64,000 bases of DNA from Fibrobacter sp. Its GTDB lineage: Bacteria > Fibrobacterota > Fibrobacteria > Fibrobacterales > Fibrobacteraceae. Both the position numbers and the translations under genes were made by a program. Positions within the stretch are counted from its first letter, which is position 1. The number at the start of each line of letters is the position of its first letter. This document shows positions 53,654 to 61,698 of the stretch, piece by piece. The stretch covers positions 50,653 through 114,652 of the forward strand of contig JAKSIL010000005.1 of NCBI GenBank assembly GCA_024398815.1, in the 5' to 3' direction. Below the pieces are notes generated by a model. It was given only the letters and a program-made list of their open reading frames with translations, was not told where the DNA came from and ran no database searches.

Positions 53654-54037
53654 CTAAAGGTGTCTGATTTTTGCAACAGCAAAAGGCGACACGAGCGTCG
53701 TCAACGTGACAAGCGCCCAGAAGTTTCCGCTTGTGATGTCGTAGGTTTTCATGTATTCAACAAACCCTTGCCCCGCCTTGATGAACATGGAAAGGTCGAA
53801 TAAGTTTGTCAGTAAAAACCAGATAAAGCCAAACAAGATATAGTCCAGCCTTTTGCAGTTCTTGATTTTAGGAATCAAGAAGTAGGCAATCGCAAAGATG
53901 CAGGCGCTCAGCATGATACCGCTGATGGGGTTCGCTAAAGAACCGAGTTTAACAAGTACGTTTTCACGGAACCCCCCGTTCAAAATGGCGACGGGGATGA
54001 TAAGCGCCCAAATTCCAATGACTTGCAAATATTTCAT
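53654..54037 (-). CDS. Small integral membrane protein, unknown
   Basis: 127 residues from ATG 54037; a GTG five codons upstream is possible. Four hydrophobic helices (ALIIPVAILNGG, PISGIMLSACIFAIAYFLI, LDYILFGFIWFLLTNLF, FWALVTLTTLVSPFAV). The pattern FIWFLLTNLFDLSMF and its short length resemble small membrane proteins of unassigned function. Weak upstream GGAA. Follows a lipoprotein gene in the same direction after 34 nt. Confidence 0.7.
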   Translation of the reverse strand: MKYLQVIGIWALIIPVAILNGGFRENVLVKLGSLANPISGIMLSACIFAIAYFLIPKIKNCKRLDYILFGFIWFLLTNLFDLSMFIKAGQGFVEYMKTYDITSGNFWALVTLTTLVSPFAVAKIRHL

Positions 54038-54071
54038 ATGTTGAATTTCCACGGGCTACGCCATAGTCCTA

Positions 54072-55253
54072 CTATTGGACCAACGTTATTAGGCAAGTCT
54101 TGAACTCGTCAATGTTGTCAACTTTGTACGAGTCAACATATTCAATGCCAGTATCTTCATGCGTATACATTTCAAAGTAAGGCGCATTTTCGGCCTTGCA
54201 TGTTTCACTGGAGAGTTTTGCGTCTCTAAAGTAATGCAGTTGGCAAACGGCGTCACCTGAGGCGAGCGTCAAATCGACTTCAGATTGTGAATCGGAATAA
54301 TACTGGATGCGGTGCGTATTTTCACCGATAATGGCAGAAAATTCCTGACCGCCGATAGTGAAGGCGACTGCATACTTGTTTTGACTTGAAACGATCACTT
54401 CGGATGGAACGGTGATTCCGCCCTTTTGGAGAAAGAATGATGAAGGAAGAACGCTTATGCTTTGAGTATCACCTTTTTTGATGTTTATAATGGATTCGTA
54501 AAGATCTCGCATAGCGTACGTGTCGGTGTAACTTTCGTCATTATCCAAGGTTCCGTCGCTAGGCATTATAGACTCTGCGGGAATGCAACTCCCGTCTGCT
54601 TGAGTGAAATATACGAACTGGGAATCTGCATCAAAGACATAATGGATTGTGTATGATTCTGGCTTATTGTTGCACAAAATGGAACCCGCCTTGTAGTCGC
54701 ATGTTGTGAACGACCAGTCTCCGAGGAGTTTGTTTGCGGTTCCACCAACCAAAACCGTAACCATGGTATCAGGGTCACCCTCTTGGGATTGAATTATAAC
54801 TAGAGTGTCTCCAACAAATATGTAACTCCGGTTATGCAGCAATACTTCGTCTATGTGGGTAAAAACATAGTTGTCGTTTAGGTGCTGGCATTCGTCGTAG
54901 GAATTATCTTCAAATATGGTGAATTTATTGTTTGACTCGTCATGGCTGTATTTGTATCGATAATTAGTGTAACAAAAGTCGTCAATGCTTACGATTGCGC
55001 TGGAACTGCTTTCAATGCAGGATGAGGAAACTGTTGTTTCAGAATTGCTAGAGATTGCGCCGGAACTGCTTTCTATGGAGGTGAAGTCTGCGGAACTTTC
55101 AATTACGGGTTCAAAGTATTCTACACTACTGGAAGATTCTTGTAGCGAATCTACGGCACTGGCACTGTCATTATCTCCGCAGGCAGAGATAAGAACTGCG
55201 GACACCAGCACAAAACAAAAATTAAGAACAGTCTTACCTAAAAAATTTTTCAT
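54072..55253 (-). CDS. Ser-rich lipoprotein of unknown function
   Basis: 393 residues. Lipobox ISAC (Cys25) then GDND. A ~65-residue Ser/Glu-rich linker (ESSSSVEYFEP, IESSSGAIS, ESSSSAIV) separates it from a beta-rich domain with several Cys (DFCYTNYRYKYS, YDECQHLND, FTTCDYKAGSILC). I do not recognise a family. Linker style matches the lipoprotein paired with TIGR02147 copy B at 56738. The next 760 bp upstream are non-coding and hairpin-rich. Confidence 0.75.
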   Translation of the reverse strand: MKNFLGKTVLNFCFVLVSAVLISACGDNDSASAVDSLQESSSSVEYFEPVIESSADFTSIESSSGAISSNSETTVSSSCIESSSSAIVSIDDFCYTNYRYKYSHDESNNKFTIFEDNSYDECQHLNDNYVFTHIDEVLLHNRSYIFVGDTLVIIQSQEGDPDTMVTVLVGGTANKLLGDWSFTTCDYKAGSILCNNKPESYTIHYVFDADSQFVYFTQADGSCIPAESIMPSDGTLDNDESYTDTYAMRDLYESIINIKKGDTQSISVLPSSFFLQKGGITVPSEVIVSSQNKYAVAFTIGGQEFSAIIGENTHRIQYYSDSQSEVDLTLASGDAVCQLHYFRDAKLSSETCKAENAPYFEMYTHEDTGIEYVDSYKVDNIDEFKTCLITLVQ

Positions 55254-55417
55254 TTAAACACCTTAAACGAATCGCAACAAGAATAGTAGAAAACATTAAA
55301 AAGTCAATATTTTGCATTTACAAATGCAGAAAAACTAGATTATTTGCTTTTTCAAGCACATTTTAACGTAAAAAGTCCAATTTCATCCACAATCAACCCA
55401 ACACGCAAGGAATTCGC

Positions 55418-55452
55418 TTGCAAAAGAAGGCCTATAACACGCCCTTTTGCAA
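55418..55452. repeat. Hairpin with 9+3 bp stem
   Basis: TTGCAAAAG / CTTTTGCAA with an inner GGC / GCC and a 2-nt bulge. Confidence 0.6.
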
Positions 55453-55503
55453 AGACTCTCAATTTGCAGTTTTCTACTCGAGTGTTCTTTTTAAAATGCC
55501 CGA

Positions 55504-55546
55504 AAATAGAACTTTTTGGGTCAAAACATGTAGAAAAGTTCTATTT
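55504..55546. repeat. Hairpin 1 of the 55.5-kb cluster
   Basis: AAATAGAACTTTT / AAAAGTTCTATTT, 13-bp perfect stem, 17-nt loop containing GGGTCAAAA. Confidence 0.85.
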
Positions 55547-55577
55547 GAACCGGGGGCACGCTGCTTGACAAAGCCGG

Positions 55578-55620
55578 AAATAGAACTTTTAGGGTCAAAA
55601 AGTGCGAAAAAGTTCTATTT
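55578..55620. repeat. Hairpin 2 of the 55.5-kb cluster
   Basis: Identical 13-bp stem, 17-nt loop with GGGTCAAAA. Confidence 0.85.
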
Positions 55621-55672
55621 CAAAGACTTTCGCAAAGCTCGCCGTCGTTAATTTATCCGTAATATCGCCTAA

Positions 55673-55715
55673 AAATAGAACTTTTGGGGTAGAAAAGCGT
55701 GAAAAAGTTCTATTT
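55673..55715. repeat. Hairpin 3 of the 55.5-kb cluster
   Basis: Identical 13-bp stem, 17-nt loop GGGGTAGAAAAGCGTGA. Confidence 0.85.
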
Positions 55716-55883
55716 TTGCCTCTTTTTTTCTTGCAGGCTGAATTTAATTGCTCATTTTTCATTGTTAATTGATGATACCCCATCCCCTTTATTACTTTTT
55801 ACCCAACCCGCGGCCCAGCCGCCAAACTTCAAACATCAACAAAGTGACTAGTAAACAGTGGTTAGTAAACAGGATTTTTGACT

Positions 55884-55976
55884 AATTATGAATTACGAAG
55901 TACGAATTACAAGATTTATAATCGCGGCTGCGCCGCCTTACACTTTCTTATAATTCATAACTCATAATTTATAATT
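55884..55976. repeat. Composite palindromic element, copy 2
   Basis: AT-rich arms (AATTATGAATTACGAA...; TTCATAACTCATAATT) around the core CGCGGCtgcGCCGCC. Related to copy 1 at 24540-24631; the arm sequences match best when one copy is read in reverse. Confidence 0.7.
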
Positions 55977-56014
55977 AAAAACAACCACCAACCACTAACC
56001 ACCAACAACCTCCT

Positions 56015-56737
56015 ATGTACACAAGAACCGACAGAAAACCCGAAGAATTCAGAAACCTCAAGATGACCACCGGCTTTATCTCTAGCGCCGACGGCTCCGT
56101 CCTTATTGAAATGGGACGCACCCGCGTCATCTGCAACGCAACACTTTTGCCGAAAGTCCCCGACTGGCTCGCCGGGCGCGGCACCGGCTGGATTACCGCC
56201 GAATACAGCCTCCTCCCGCAAAGCACGGGCAAGCGCGTGGAACGCGAACGCAAAGGCGCAAGCGGCCGCACCCAGGAAATCCAACGCCTCGTGGGCCGTT
56301 CCCTCCGCGGAGCAGCCGACCTCGCTGCCCTCGGTGAAAACGCAATCGTCATCGACTGCGACGTGATTGAAGCGGACGGCGGCACGCGCACCGCAAGCAT
56401 CATCGGAGGCTTCGTCGCCCTCGCCATCGCATTGAAAAAGATCAAGGCTCGCCTCGGCATCGAAAAGCAAATCTTGAAGCACGGCATCACCGCCATCTCT
56501 GTTGGTGTCGTGGATGGGAACCCGCTCTGCGACCTCTGCTACGTTGAAGACTCCGCCGCCGACGTCGACATGAATGTGGTGATGCAGGATGCGAAGAATT
56601 TCATCGAAGTTCAGGGCACCGGCGAACACGCAAGTTTCGACCGCGCCATGCTCAACAAGCTTCTGGATTTAGGCGAAAACGCCTGCAAGGAAATCTACAA
56701 GCGCCAGATGGAACTCATCGGTGAAGAACTGCCGTAA
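56015..56737 (+). CDS. rph: Ribonuclease PH
   Basis: 240 residues, the family length. It trims the 3' end of tRNA precursors by phosphorolysis. Signatures: TDRKPEEFRNLKMTTGF, GSVLIEMGRTRVICNATL, WITAEYSLLPQST, ERKGASGRTQEIQRLVGRSLR and DCDVIEADGGTRTASI, with EVQGTGEHASFDRAM at the C-terminal part. A weak CCTCC-type purine-poor stretch precedes the ATG, so no clear Shine-Dalgarno. Its stop is adjacent to the stop of the convergent lipoprotein gene. Confidence 0.96.
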   Translation: MYTRTDRKPEEFRNLKMTTGFISSADGSVLIEMGRTRVICNATLLPKVPDWLAGRGTGWITAEYSLLPQSTGKRVERERKGASGRTQEIQRLVGRSLRGAADLAALGENAIVIDCDVIEADGGTRTASIIGGFVALAIALKKIKARLGIEKQILKHGITAISVGVVDGNPLCDLCYVEDSAADVDMNVVMQDAKNFIEVQGTGEHASFDRAMLNKLLDLGENACKEIYKRQMELIGEELP

Positions 56738-57652
56738 TTAGGGATCAGCCTCCCGCTTTCCACGATACGGCAAAATTCCAGAAATGCTGAATTCACCGAA
56801 GCCTTCGCCTATCGGCGTAAATTCGAATTTCAGCGATTCCATTTCACGGGCGGCTTCCTCGCCCGTAATGGTCTCCGTTTCTAGCGTACTATCCTGGGTA
56901 AACTCGTCCCAGCCTTTACAATTAATGACCACGTTGCCAGCGCCAGCTGCGTATGCGTCAATCAGCTCAATTCTCGGCAAGTTGTAGTCCAGTTCCTTTT
57001 CCCTTTCTTCCGAAAGCCCAATCTTCACAGACAAAAGCGCATCGGACGAAAGCACGAAGCAAATGCCATTCCACAATCGAATGTCTGGATAGGAATTTTC
57101 ACCGGAAACACGGATGGCCACACCGAAAACAGAGTTCGTCGCACTATCCAGGTGCAGCACATCGAATTCTCCCATGATGTCCTGGACTTCTTCGTCCAAA
57201 TCCTGCGGTTCATCGTACACAGCAGGTTTCAGTCCAATCGAAACATCTTCCGGATTCACCATATCGCCCCAATAGGGGAACCAGTAAGGAAGCACTTCGT
57301 CCTGCGAATACGAAGAAGAAGAAATATCTACAGACGTGGAGCTGCTTACGGACGTCGAACTTTCAATCGACGCAGAGCTTTCTACAGAAGCAGAACTTTC
57401 TACTGAAGCGGAGCTTTCGGTAGACGGAGAACTTTCAATAGAAGAAGAACTCTTATTGGAATGAGAATCTTCCCTGGAAGAAGAGATTTTCGCCGTATCC
57501 GACGAGGATTTTGCTCGCGAGCTGGAAGATCTGGATGACGACGAATCGGCCGCGATAGCGTTCGTTTCTTCAGTTGTCCCGGCAACCTTTTCCGAGCATG
57601 CGCAGAGAAAAGCAAGAATCAGTCCGAGAATAACCTTAAAGCAATCAATCAT
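56738..57652 (-). CDS. Ser-rich lipoprotein paired with TIGR02147 copy B
   Basis: 304 residues. Lipobox LCAC (Cys19). A long Ser-rich spacer with short tandem repeats of the form SSASVES (about residues 38-110) precedes a C-terminal domain of ~190 residues without a known family (YWGDMVNPEDVSIGLKP..., IRLWNGICFVLS, FEFTPIGEGFGEFSISG). The ATG overlaps the TIGR02147 gene's last 8 nt, so the two are translationally coupled. Convergent with rph, stop next to stop. Function unknown. Confidence 0.8.
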   Translation of the reverse strand: MIDCFKVILGLILAFLCACSEKVAGTTEETNAIAADSSSSRSSSSRAKSSSDTAKISSSREDSHSNKSSSSIESSPSTESSASVESSASVESSASIESSTSVSSSTSVDISSSSYSQDEVLPYWFPYWGDMVNPEDVSIGLKPAVYDEPQDLDEEVQDIMGEFDVLHLDSATNSVFGVAIRVSGENSYPDIRLWNGICFVLSSDALLSVKIGLSEEREKELDYNLPRIELIDAYAAGAGNVVINCKGWDEFTQDSTLETETITGEEAAREMESLKFEFTPIGEGFGEFSISGILPYRGKREADP

Positions 57653-58478
57653 CCTTTTTTTCCGGAACAGGCCATGAAAGAGGGAACAACTGCAAATTTA
57701 GTCTATAAACCTGCTTCACGTTTTTCGTACTGTTCGCAATATTCACAATTCTACGGCGGCAGGATTCCAATTCCTGCACAATCTGCTCGTAGGTCGACCG
57801 ATCGACGCCCATGGTAATGCCCGAAACGTTTCTGTCCGATATGGCAAAGTCGTCAATGGCAGCAACCGCAAAGTTCGCCATGTCTCGATGCATGGAACGG
57901 ATCGCCACAGGCATGACCTCGGAATCACCCATCAAGGCCTTGTCGGTCTGAGAGTAACTACCACCCCTGTCCTTCTTCAGGAGTCCAACCTTAGTCATGA
58001 ACGAGAGAGACTTGCGCACGTCAAGAGCAGAAATTTCTTGACAGCACAAAGATGCAATTTCCCCAGGTTTTGCACCCTTCATGATCGGCGCAAGCTCGCG
58101 AACTACAGGATTCTTCCAGGTCTCGAAATAGGCAAAAGCGTCTCCATCGACAACCTTCACCTTGTGCTCCCCAGCGATGCACTGCATTTCATCATACGCC
58201 TTCTTACGTTCGTAATCCGTCTTTGCATGCGCATACTTCACCAAGACTCGGAAGTAGTCCACTTCGTAGTCCACAAGCCTCATGGCCAATGCGGTCCGTT
58301 CCACGCCGTCGTTTTTCAGTCTTGACTTCCCTTCACAAACAAGCTTCAAATATGTCGGCGAGACAAAACCGGCAAGCCGAGCAAATTCTCGCCAGGTAAA
58401 TGCGGAAATACGCTTTCTTTCGTCGTAAAAGTCCTGCATGTACTTGCGATAATCTTGATACTCAGTTATCGGTTTCAT
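57645..58478 (-). CDS. TIGR02147-family protein (DUF4423-like, putative HTH regulator), copy B
   Basis: 277 residues. N-terminal MKPITEYQDYRKYMQDFYDE, then WREFARLAGFVSPTYLKLVC, the putative helix-turn-helix; middle EISALDVRKSLSFMTKVGLLKKD; C-terminal YSQTDKALMGDSEVMPVAIR. About half identical to copy A at 29464 by eye over the whole length. A promoter with TTGACA and TATATT ends 7 nt before the ATG and no Shine-Dalgarno is present. The partner lipoprotein overlaps its stop codon. Confidence 0.86.
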   Translation of the reverse strand: MKPITEYQDYRKYMQDFYDERKRISAFTWREFARLAGFVSPTYLKLVCEGKSRLKNDGVERTALAMRLVDYEVDYFRVLVKYAHAKTDYERKKAYDEMQCIAGEHKVKVVDGDAFAYFETWKNPVVRELAPIMKGAKPGEIASLCCQEISALDVRKSLSFMTKVGLLKKDRGGSYSQTDKALMGDSEVMPVAIRSMHRDMANFAVAAIDDFAISDRNVSGITMGVDRSTYEQIVQELESCRRRIVNIANSTKNVKQVYRLNLQLFPLSWPVPEKKDD

Positions 58479-58485
58479 GTGTACA

Positions 58486-58514
58486 AATATACCTTATTTT
58501 TATTCATTTGTCAA
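58486..58514 (-). promoter_or_regulatory. Promoter of TIGR02147 copy B, probably leaderless
   Basis: On the minus strand: TTGACA (58514-58509), 17-bp spacer, TATATT (58491-58486), then 7 nt to the ATG at 58478. This is a near-consensus promoter. Confidence 0.85.
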
Positions 58515-58520
58515 TATTCT

Positions 58521-58528
58521 ATGATACA
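58521..58528 (-). promoter_or_regulatory. Candidate operator, proximal TGTATCAT
   Basis: TGTATCAT on the minus strand, 6 nt upstream of the -35 box, the same position as at copy A (7 nt). Confidence 0.6.
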
Positions 58529-58589
58529 TAATTTGCGTTTTTAGCAAAATTTAAGCGTTTTTTATTATTTTGAAAGAAATCAAAAATCT

Positions 58590-58597
58590 ATGATACA
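58590..58597 (-). promoter_or_regulatory. Candidate operator, distal TGTATCAT
   Basis: Second TGTATCAT on the minus strand, about 112 nt upstream of the start codon. Confidence 0.5.
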
Positions 58598-58664
58598 AAA
58601 TTAGACTTTATTCCGATTTTTAGGCAACACTCTAAAAAACATGCGAGTAAAAACACAAAAAAAA

Positions 58665-58682
58665 ACAGGCCTTTCAGCCTGT
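58665..58682 (-). terminator. Intrinsic terminator of hisH
   Basis: ACAGGC / GCCTGT stem with 6-nt loop; followed on the minus strand by a T run (complement of the A run at 58656-58664). Confidence 0.85.
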
Positions 58683-58733
58683 CTTTTTACCATTGTATAT
58701 GAAATTTTACCTAGTTGTATGGTTTAAAAAGCC

Positions 58734-59348
58734 TTAAATTTTCCACTCACAGAAGTTTTTCATCATGGCAAGGCCAACATCGCCACTCTTTTCCTGGTGG
58801 AACTGGCTTGCAATTAAGTTGTCCTTACCGATAAGGCCCGTAAAGGTCTGCGTTCCATAAGAGGTTTCTGCAAAGCTATACTCAGCGGGCACCTGCGGAA
58901 AATACGAGTGAACATAATAGAAATCGCAGCCGCTCTTGATGCCCTTCATTATAGGATGCTCCTTCGTGAAGTTCACCTGGTTCCAGCCCATGTGCGGAAT
59001 CTTTAGGCCCGGTTCATCCTTGAAGCGTACTGCCTTGCCCGGGATAAGGCCCAGCGTCTTGACTCCGCCGTCCTCTTCGCTTTCGTCAAGTACAATCTGG
59101 CAGCCGATGCAAATGCCAAGCACCGGATTTCCGGCCTTCACGACAGCCTTGATGGCTTCACCAATTCCTGACCGCGTAAGAGTTTCCATGGCAGAAGCGG
59201 CAGCCCCTACGCCCGGGAAAATTAAGCGGTCCGCCTTGGCAATCACGTCGGCATCACGAGTGGAGAACGCCTCCACACCGATATGCGAAAGAGCATTCAT
59301 CACAGAAGTCAAATTGCCTGCATTGTAATCAACAACCGTTATAGCCAT
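58734..59348 (-). CDS. hisH: Imidazole glycerol phosphate synthase, glutaminase subunit
   Basis: 204 residues from ATG 59348, with GAGGATTTT upstream; longer frame rejected. Class I glutamine amidotransferase: VVDYNAGNLTSV, IFPGVGAAASAM, the nucleophile motif GICIGCQIVLD, HMGWNQV, YYVHSYFP, and SQFHQEKSG (catalytic His and Glu). It delivers ammonia to HisF for histidine synthesis. hisF is not adjacent in this window. The nucleophile motif reads GICIGCQ where GxCLGxQ is usual. It is followed by a terminator and lies downstream of an unrelated lipoprotein gene. Confidence 0.92.
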   Translation of the reverse strand: MAITVVDYNAGNLTSVMNALSHIGVEAFSTRDADVIAKADRLIFPGVGAAASAMETLTRSGIGEAIKAVVKAGNPVLGICIGCQIVLDESEEDGGVKTLGLIPGKAVRFKDEPGLKIPHMGWNQVNFTKEHPIMKGIKSGCDFYYVHSYFPQVPAEYSFAETSYGTQTFTGLIGKDNLIASQFHQEKSGDVGLAMMKNFCEWKI

Positions 59349-59397
59349 AAAATCCTCAAATTTCTGCGCCCTAGCGCATCCTCGTAAAAAATAGCTT

Positions 59398-60975
59398 TTA
59401 TTCCGCGGGCTCGCCAGCCGTACCGCTTTCAGCAGCTTCCGTAACAGGAGTTGTTTCCGTAGGCGGAGCTGCAACATCAGTCATATTTACACCGGCATCT
59501 GGCGCAGAGGAATCTCCCGCACTCTCTGCAGAAGCTTCTGTCGAGTCCACAGGCGGTTCGCTCGGAACAGGCGCCACGGCGCTGCTGTCCGCAACGTCCG
59601 CGCCCGAATCGACAGCCACAGTTCCGCTGTCCGCAGGAGTCACTGACGGATCGACCACGGGATTCTCCGTCGGTTCAACCGCCGGAGCCGTCGGCGACTG
59701 CGGTTGCACATACACTCCATCGACGCACCACGGGAATTCGGCCTTCAGCTGCGGACGAATCGTATCGGCACGCATCGGATAGTCGTTCGCAGCGTTCATC
59801 TGCATGATGCCTATGACACCTTCCGCCATTCGAGCCTTCAAGTTCAGGACATTGTCCCAAGGAGCCTTATGGCCAGTACTTCCGCCACCTGCGCCGTAGC
59901 CTGCATCCGCAAGTATCGGACGGCCAGTGACCTCGTGAATGCCAGCCCAGGTCGCCTTGTTCGAAGAGACAATTTTCGTGTTGATGGCAAGCGATGTTCC
60001 GCCCGAAGTTCCTGCGAATTGAACGAGATTCATGTCGAAGTTGGAATACCATTTTACAAACCCGTCAGCGTCCTTGTCCGCAATCCACGGAGAAATGTCG
60101 ATGACGATTTTTGCAGCAGGCAAGTACGTGCGAATAGTTTCCACTATTTTTTTGAAATAAACGCCCATCTCGGCATCCGGAATTCCGCCGCCTTCCTGTA
60201 CCGCCCCGTCATACAGTTCCTTTTGCTTGGAAGCCGTCTCCGAATACTGATAGAAATCCGGCTCGATGAGCCAGATGGTCTGGAACGTATCGGCATCCAC
60301 ATCCAGGCGGTAAATCAGCTGTTCGCGCATACCTTCGGCATAGGCCTTGTAGCGGTACAGGATAGAATCCGCAAAGTAGTCACGAATCAGTTGGGCTCCA
60401 TGCGTGCAATGCGTTTTTTCAGAATCCTTCACGTCGCAATCCGAAAGCCCGTGATCCTTGCCGAACTCGGCTATCACATAGGCATAAACCATCGGCGTCG
60501 CATGGATGTTCACGCACATCTTCACCATGCGTTCTTCAAAGCCATTGTAAAAGTCGTTGTCACCAAGCCAGACCGCAATGTAGTCAAGTCCAGCGTAATT
60601 CGTAGAATCGCGTTCTTTCTGCGTATCCCAAGCGGCACCGAAATTGAACTGGCACGGGTCAAAACCGCGCTTGTGCGGTTCCACCTTGTAAGCGTTCCAT
60701 ACAAGAGACTCGCAACGGTAGAAACTTGTGCCCGTCTCAATCCAGTTGAAAGCGCCTTCTTCCTCAGGCGAACACGGTATAGGATTTTCCTTGGACGCAG
60801 CAATCAAGGAATCTATATCAAGGGTTCCCTCACCCGTCGATGCTTGATTGTCTTCCGTCGCCGTAGAAGTATCAGCAGAGTTCTGGACAGCCACAGGCTC
60901 GGCATCATCGCCCGAGCAACCAGCAAACCAAGCCACAGCAGCAGTCAAAACAAACGCAATAAATTTTCCCTTCAT
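59398..60975 (-). CDS. Lipoprotein with probable TIM-barrel glycosidase-like domain
   Basis: 525 residues from ATG 60975 (AAGGAG 4 nt upstream); lipobox FAGC, Cys20, GDD. Residues about 60-400 have a secondary-structure pattern and strand ends (YIAVWLGDNDFYNG, TPMVYAYVIAEFG, IWLIEPDFYQYSE, IVIDISPWIAD, RPILADAGYG) like a TIM-barrel glycoside hydrolase, with acidic residues at strand ends that could be catalytic. I could not assign a family. A ~110-residue Pro/Thr/Ala/Ser-rich tail ends the protein. It may be a surface enzyme or a carbohydrate-binding relative. Confidence 0.72.
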   Translation of the reverse strand: MKGKFIAFVLTAAVAWFAGCSGDDAEPVAVQNSADTSTATEDNQASTGEGTLDIDSLIAASKENPIPCSPEEEGAFNWIETGTSFYRCESLVWNAYKVEPHKRGFDPCQFNFGAAWDTQKERDSTNYAGLDYIAVWLGDNDFYNGFEERMVKMCVNIHATPMVYAYVIAEFGKDHGLSDCDVKDSEKTHCTHGAQLIRDYFADSILYRYKAYAEGMREQLIYRLDVDADTFQTIWLIEPDFYQYSETASKQKELYDGAVQEGGGIPDAEMGVYFKKIVETIRTYLPAAKIVIDISPWIADKDADGFVKWYSNFDMNLVQFAGTSGGTSLAINTKIVSSNKATWAGIHEVTGRPILADAGYGAGGGSTGHKAPWDNVLNLKARMAEGVIGIMQMNAANDYPMRADTIRPQLKAEFPWCVDGVYVQPQSPTAPAVEPTENPVVDPSVTPADSGTVAVDSGADVADSSAVAPVPSEPPVDSTEASAESAGDSSAPDAGVNMTDVAAPPTETTPVTEAAESGTAGEPAE

Positions 60976-61069
60976 GGAACTCCTTTTCAAACACCCCGCG
61001 TACACCCAAAACATTTAGAGCCAAAGATAGAATTTATACAATCCCTGTCATCTAAAATTTGCGAATACG

Positions 61070-61426
61070 TCAAGCATCGTTCAAAAAATCCAGGGCTTCG
61101 CCAGCAAGCTCCACACAGCGATTGCACGGAATCACCGCATTCGGGCGTATTTCCTTGCACAGGGAGCAACCCTTTGCTCCGCGTTTGAAGAAGTCCTCCA
61201 AGGCATCGGCATGGTCCGGCTGCATCATCTTCGCCGCATAGAGGGCGCCGCATGTGCCGTTCGGGGCCCTACCACCGCCAAAGTTCCTAAACATCTCCGC
61301 CGACTCCACGGCCTCCGCCTCGCTCTTGCCCGTAGCACGGGCAAAACCGTACGCCACCGACATGGCGCAATTGCCGCGATGCTCGGCATGGAAATTCTTT
61401 GCAATTTCAGAAATTTTTTCAGCCAT
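61070..61426 (-). CDS. C_GCAxxG_C_C-type putative redox protein
   Basis: 118 residues from ATG 61426, GAGG 9-10 nt upstream. The family pattern is visible: NCAMSVAYG, GTCGALYAAK, CSLCKE and CNRCVE, i.e. paired Cys separated as in the C_GCAxxG_C_C family (PF09719-like) thought to bind a metal or act as a redox carrier. Diverges from the small gene at 61499 with 72 nt between. Its biochemical role is unknown. Confidence 0.78.
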   Translation of the reverse strand: MAEKISEIAKNFHAEHRGNCAMSVAYGFARATGKSEAEAVESAEMFRNFGGGRAPNGTCGALYAAKMMQPDHADALEDFFKRGAKGCSLCKEIRPNAVIPCNRCVELAGEALDFLNDA

Positions 61427-61498
61427 AATGCTACCTCGACCAGGAATGTAGCAAAAAAAAACAAACAGGGAAACCACTCTTTTATTATATTCATCGAC

Positions 61499-61672
61499 AT
61501 GACCGAAGAACCGAAAAAAGAAGAAATGGATTTCGAAACGTTCATCAACAACATGAGTTCCATCAACAGCGAAGACTACTGGTTCAAGAAAGTGAGCCAC
61601 TTCGAAGAGCACGACGAGACCGTCCCCGGTGCAGAAAAGCTCAACGACCAGGACAAGCTGCAAAGCCATTAA
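61499..61672 (+). CDS. 57-residue acidic protein
   Basis: Starts MTEEPKKEEMDFETFIN; 57 residues, acidic, likely helical, no family. The ATG at 61499 has no Shine-Dalgarno but TATATT lies at 61486-61491, 7 nt upstream, the same spacing as at the TIGR02147 genes. Longer frames upstream overlap the divergent gene and are not supported. Confidence 0.6.
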   Translation: MTEEPKKEEMDFETFINNMSSINSEDYWFKKVSHFEEHDETVPGAEKLNDQDKLQSH

Positions 61673-61698
61673 CGGAAAAACAAAACTTCCCTTTTTCC

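Larger units (their letters stand above)
55254..56014. other. 761-bp non-coding, hairpin-rich region
   Basis: Contains from left to right: a hairpin at 55418-55452; three long conserved hairpins at 55504-55546, 55578-55620 and 55673-55715; CTAGTAAACAG-type direct repeats near 55850; the second copy of the composite palindrome at 55884-55976; and a CCACCAACCACTAACC tract before rph. GTGGTTAGT at about 55858 and its complement near 55994 also form an inverted pair around the element. No supported ORF. Confidence 0.8.

Noticed and set aside
55504..55715. CRISPR array
   Set aside because: Three palindromic units with unequal spacing (31 and 52 nt between units) and no cas genes; not direct repeats with uniform spacers.
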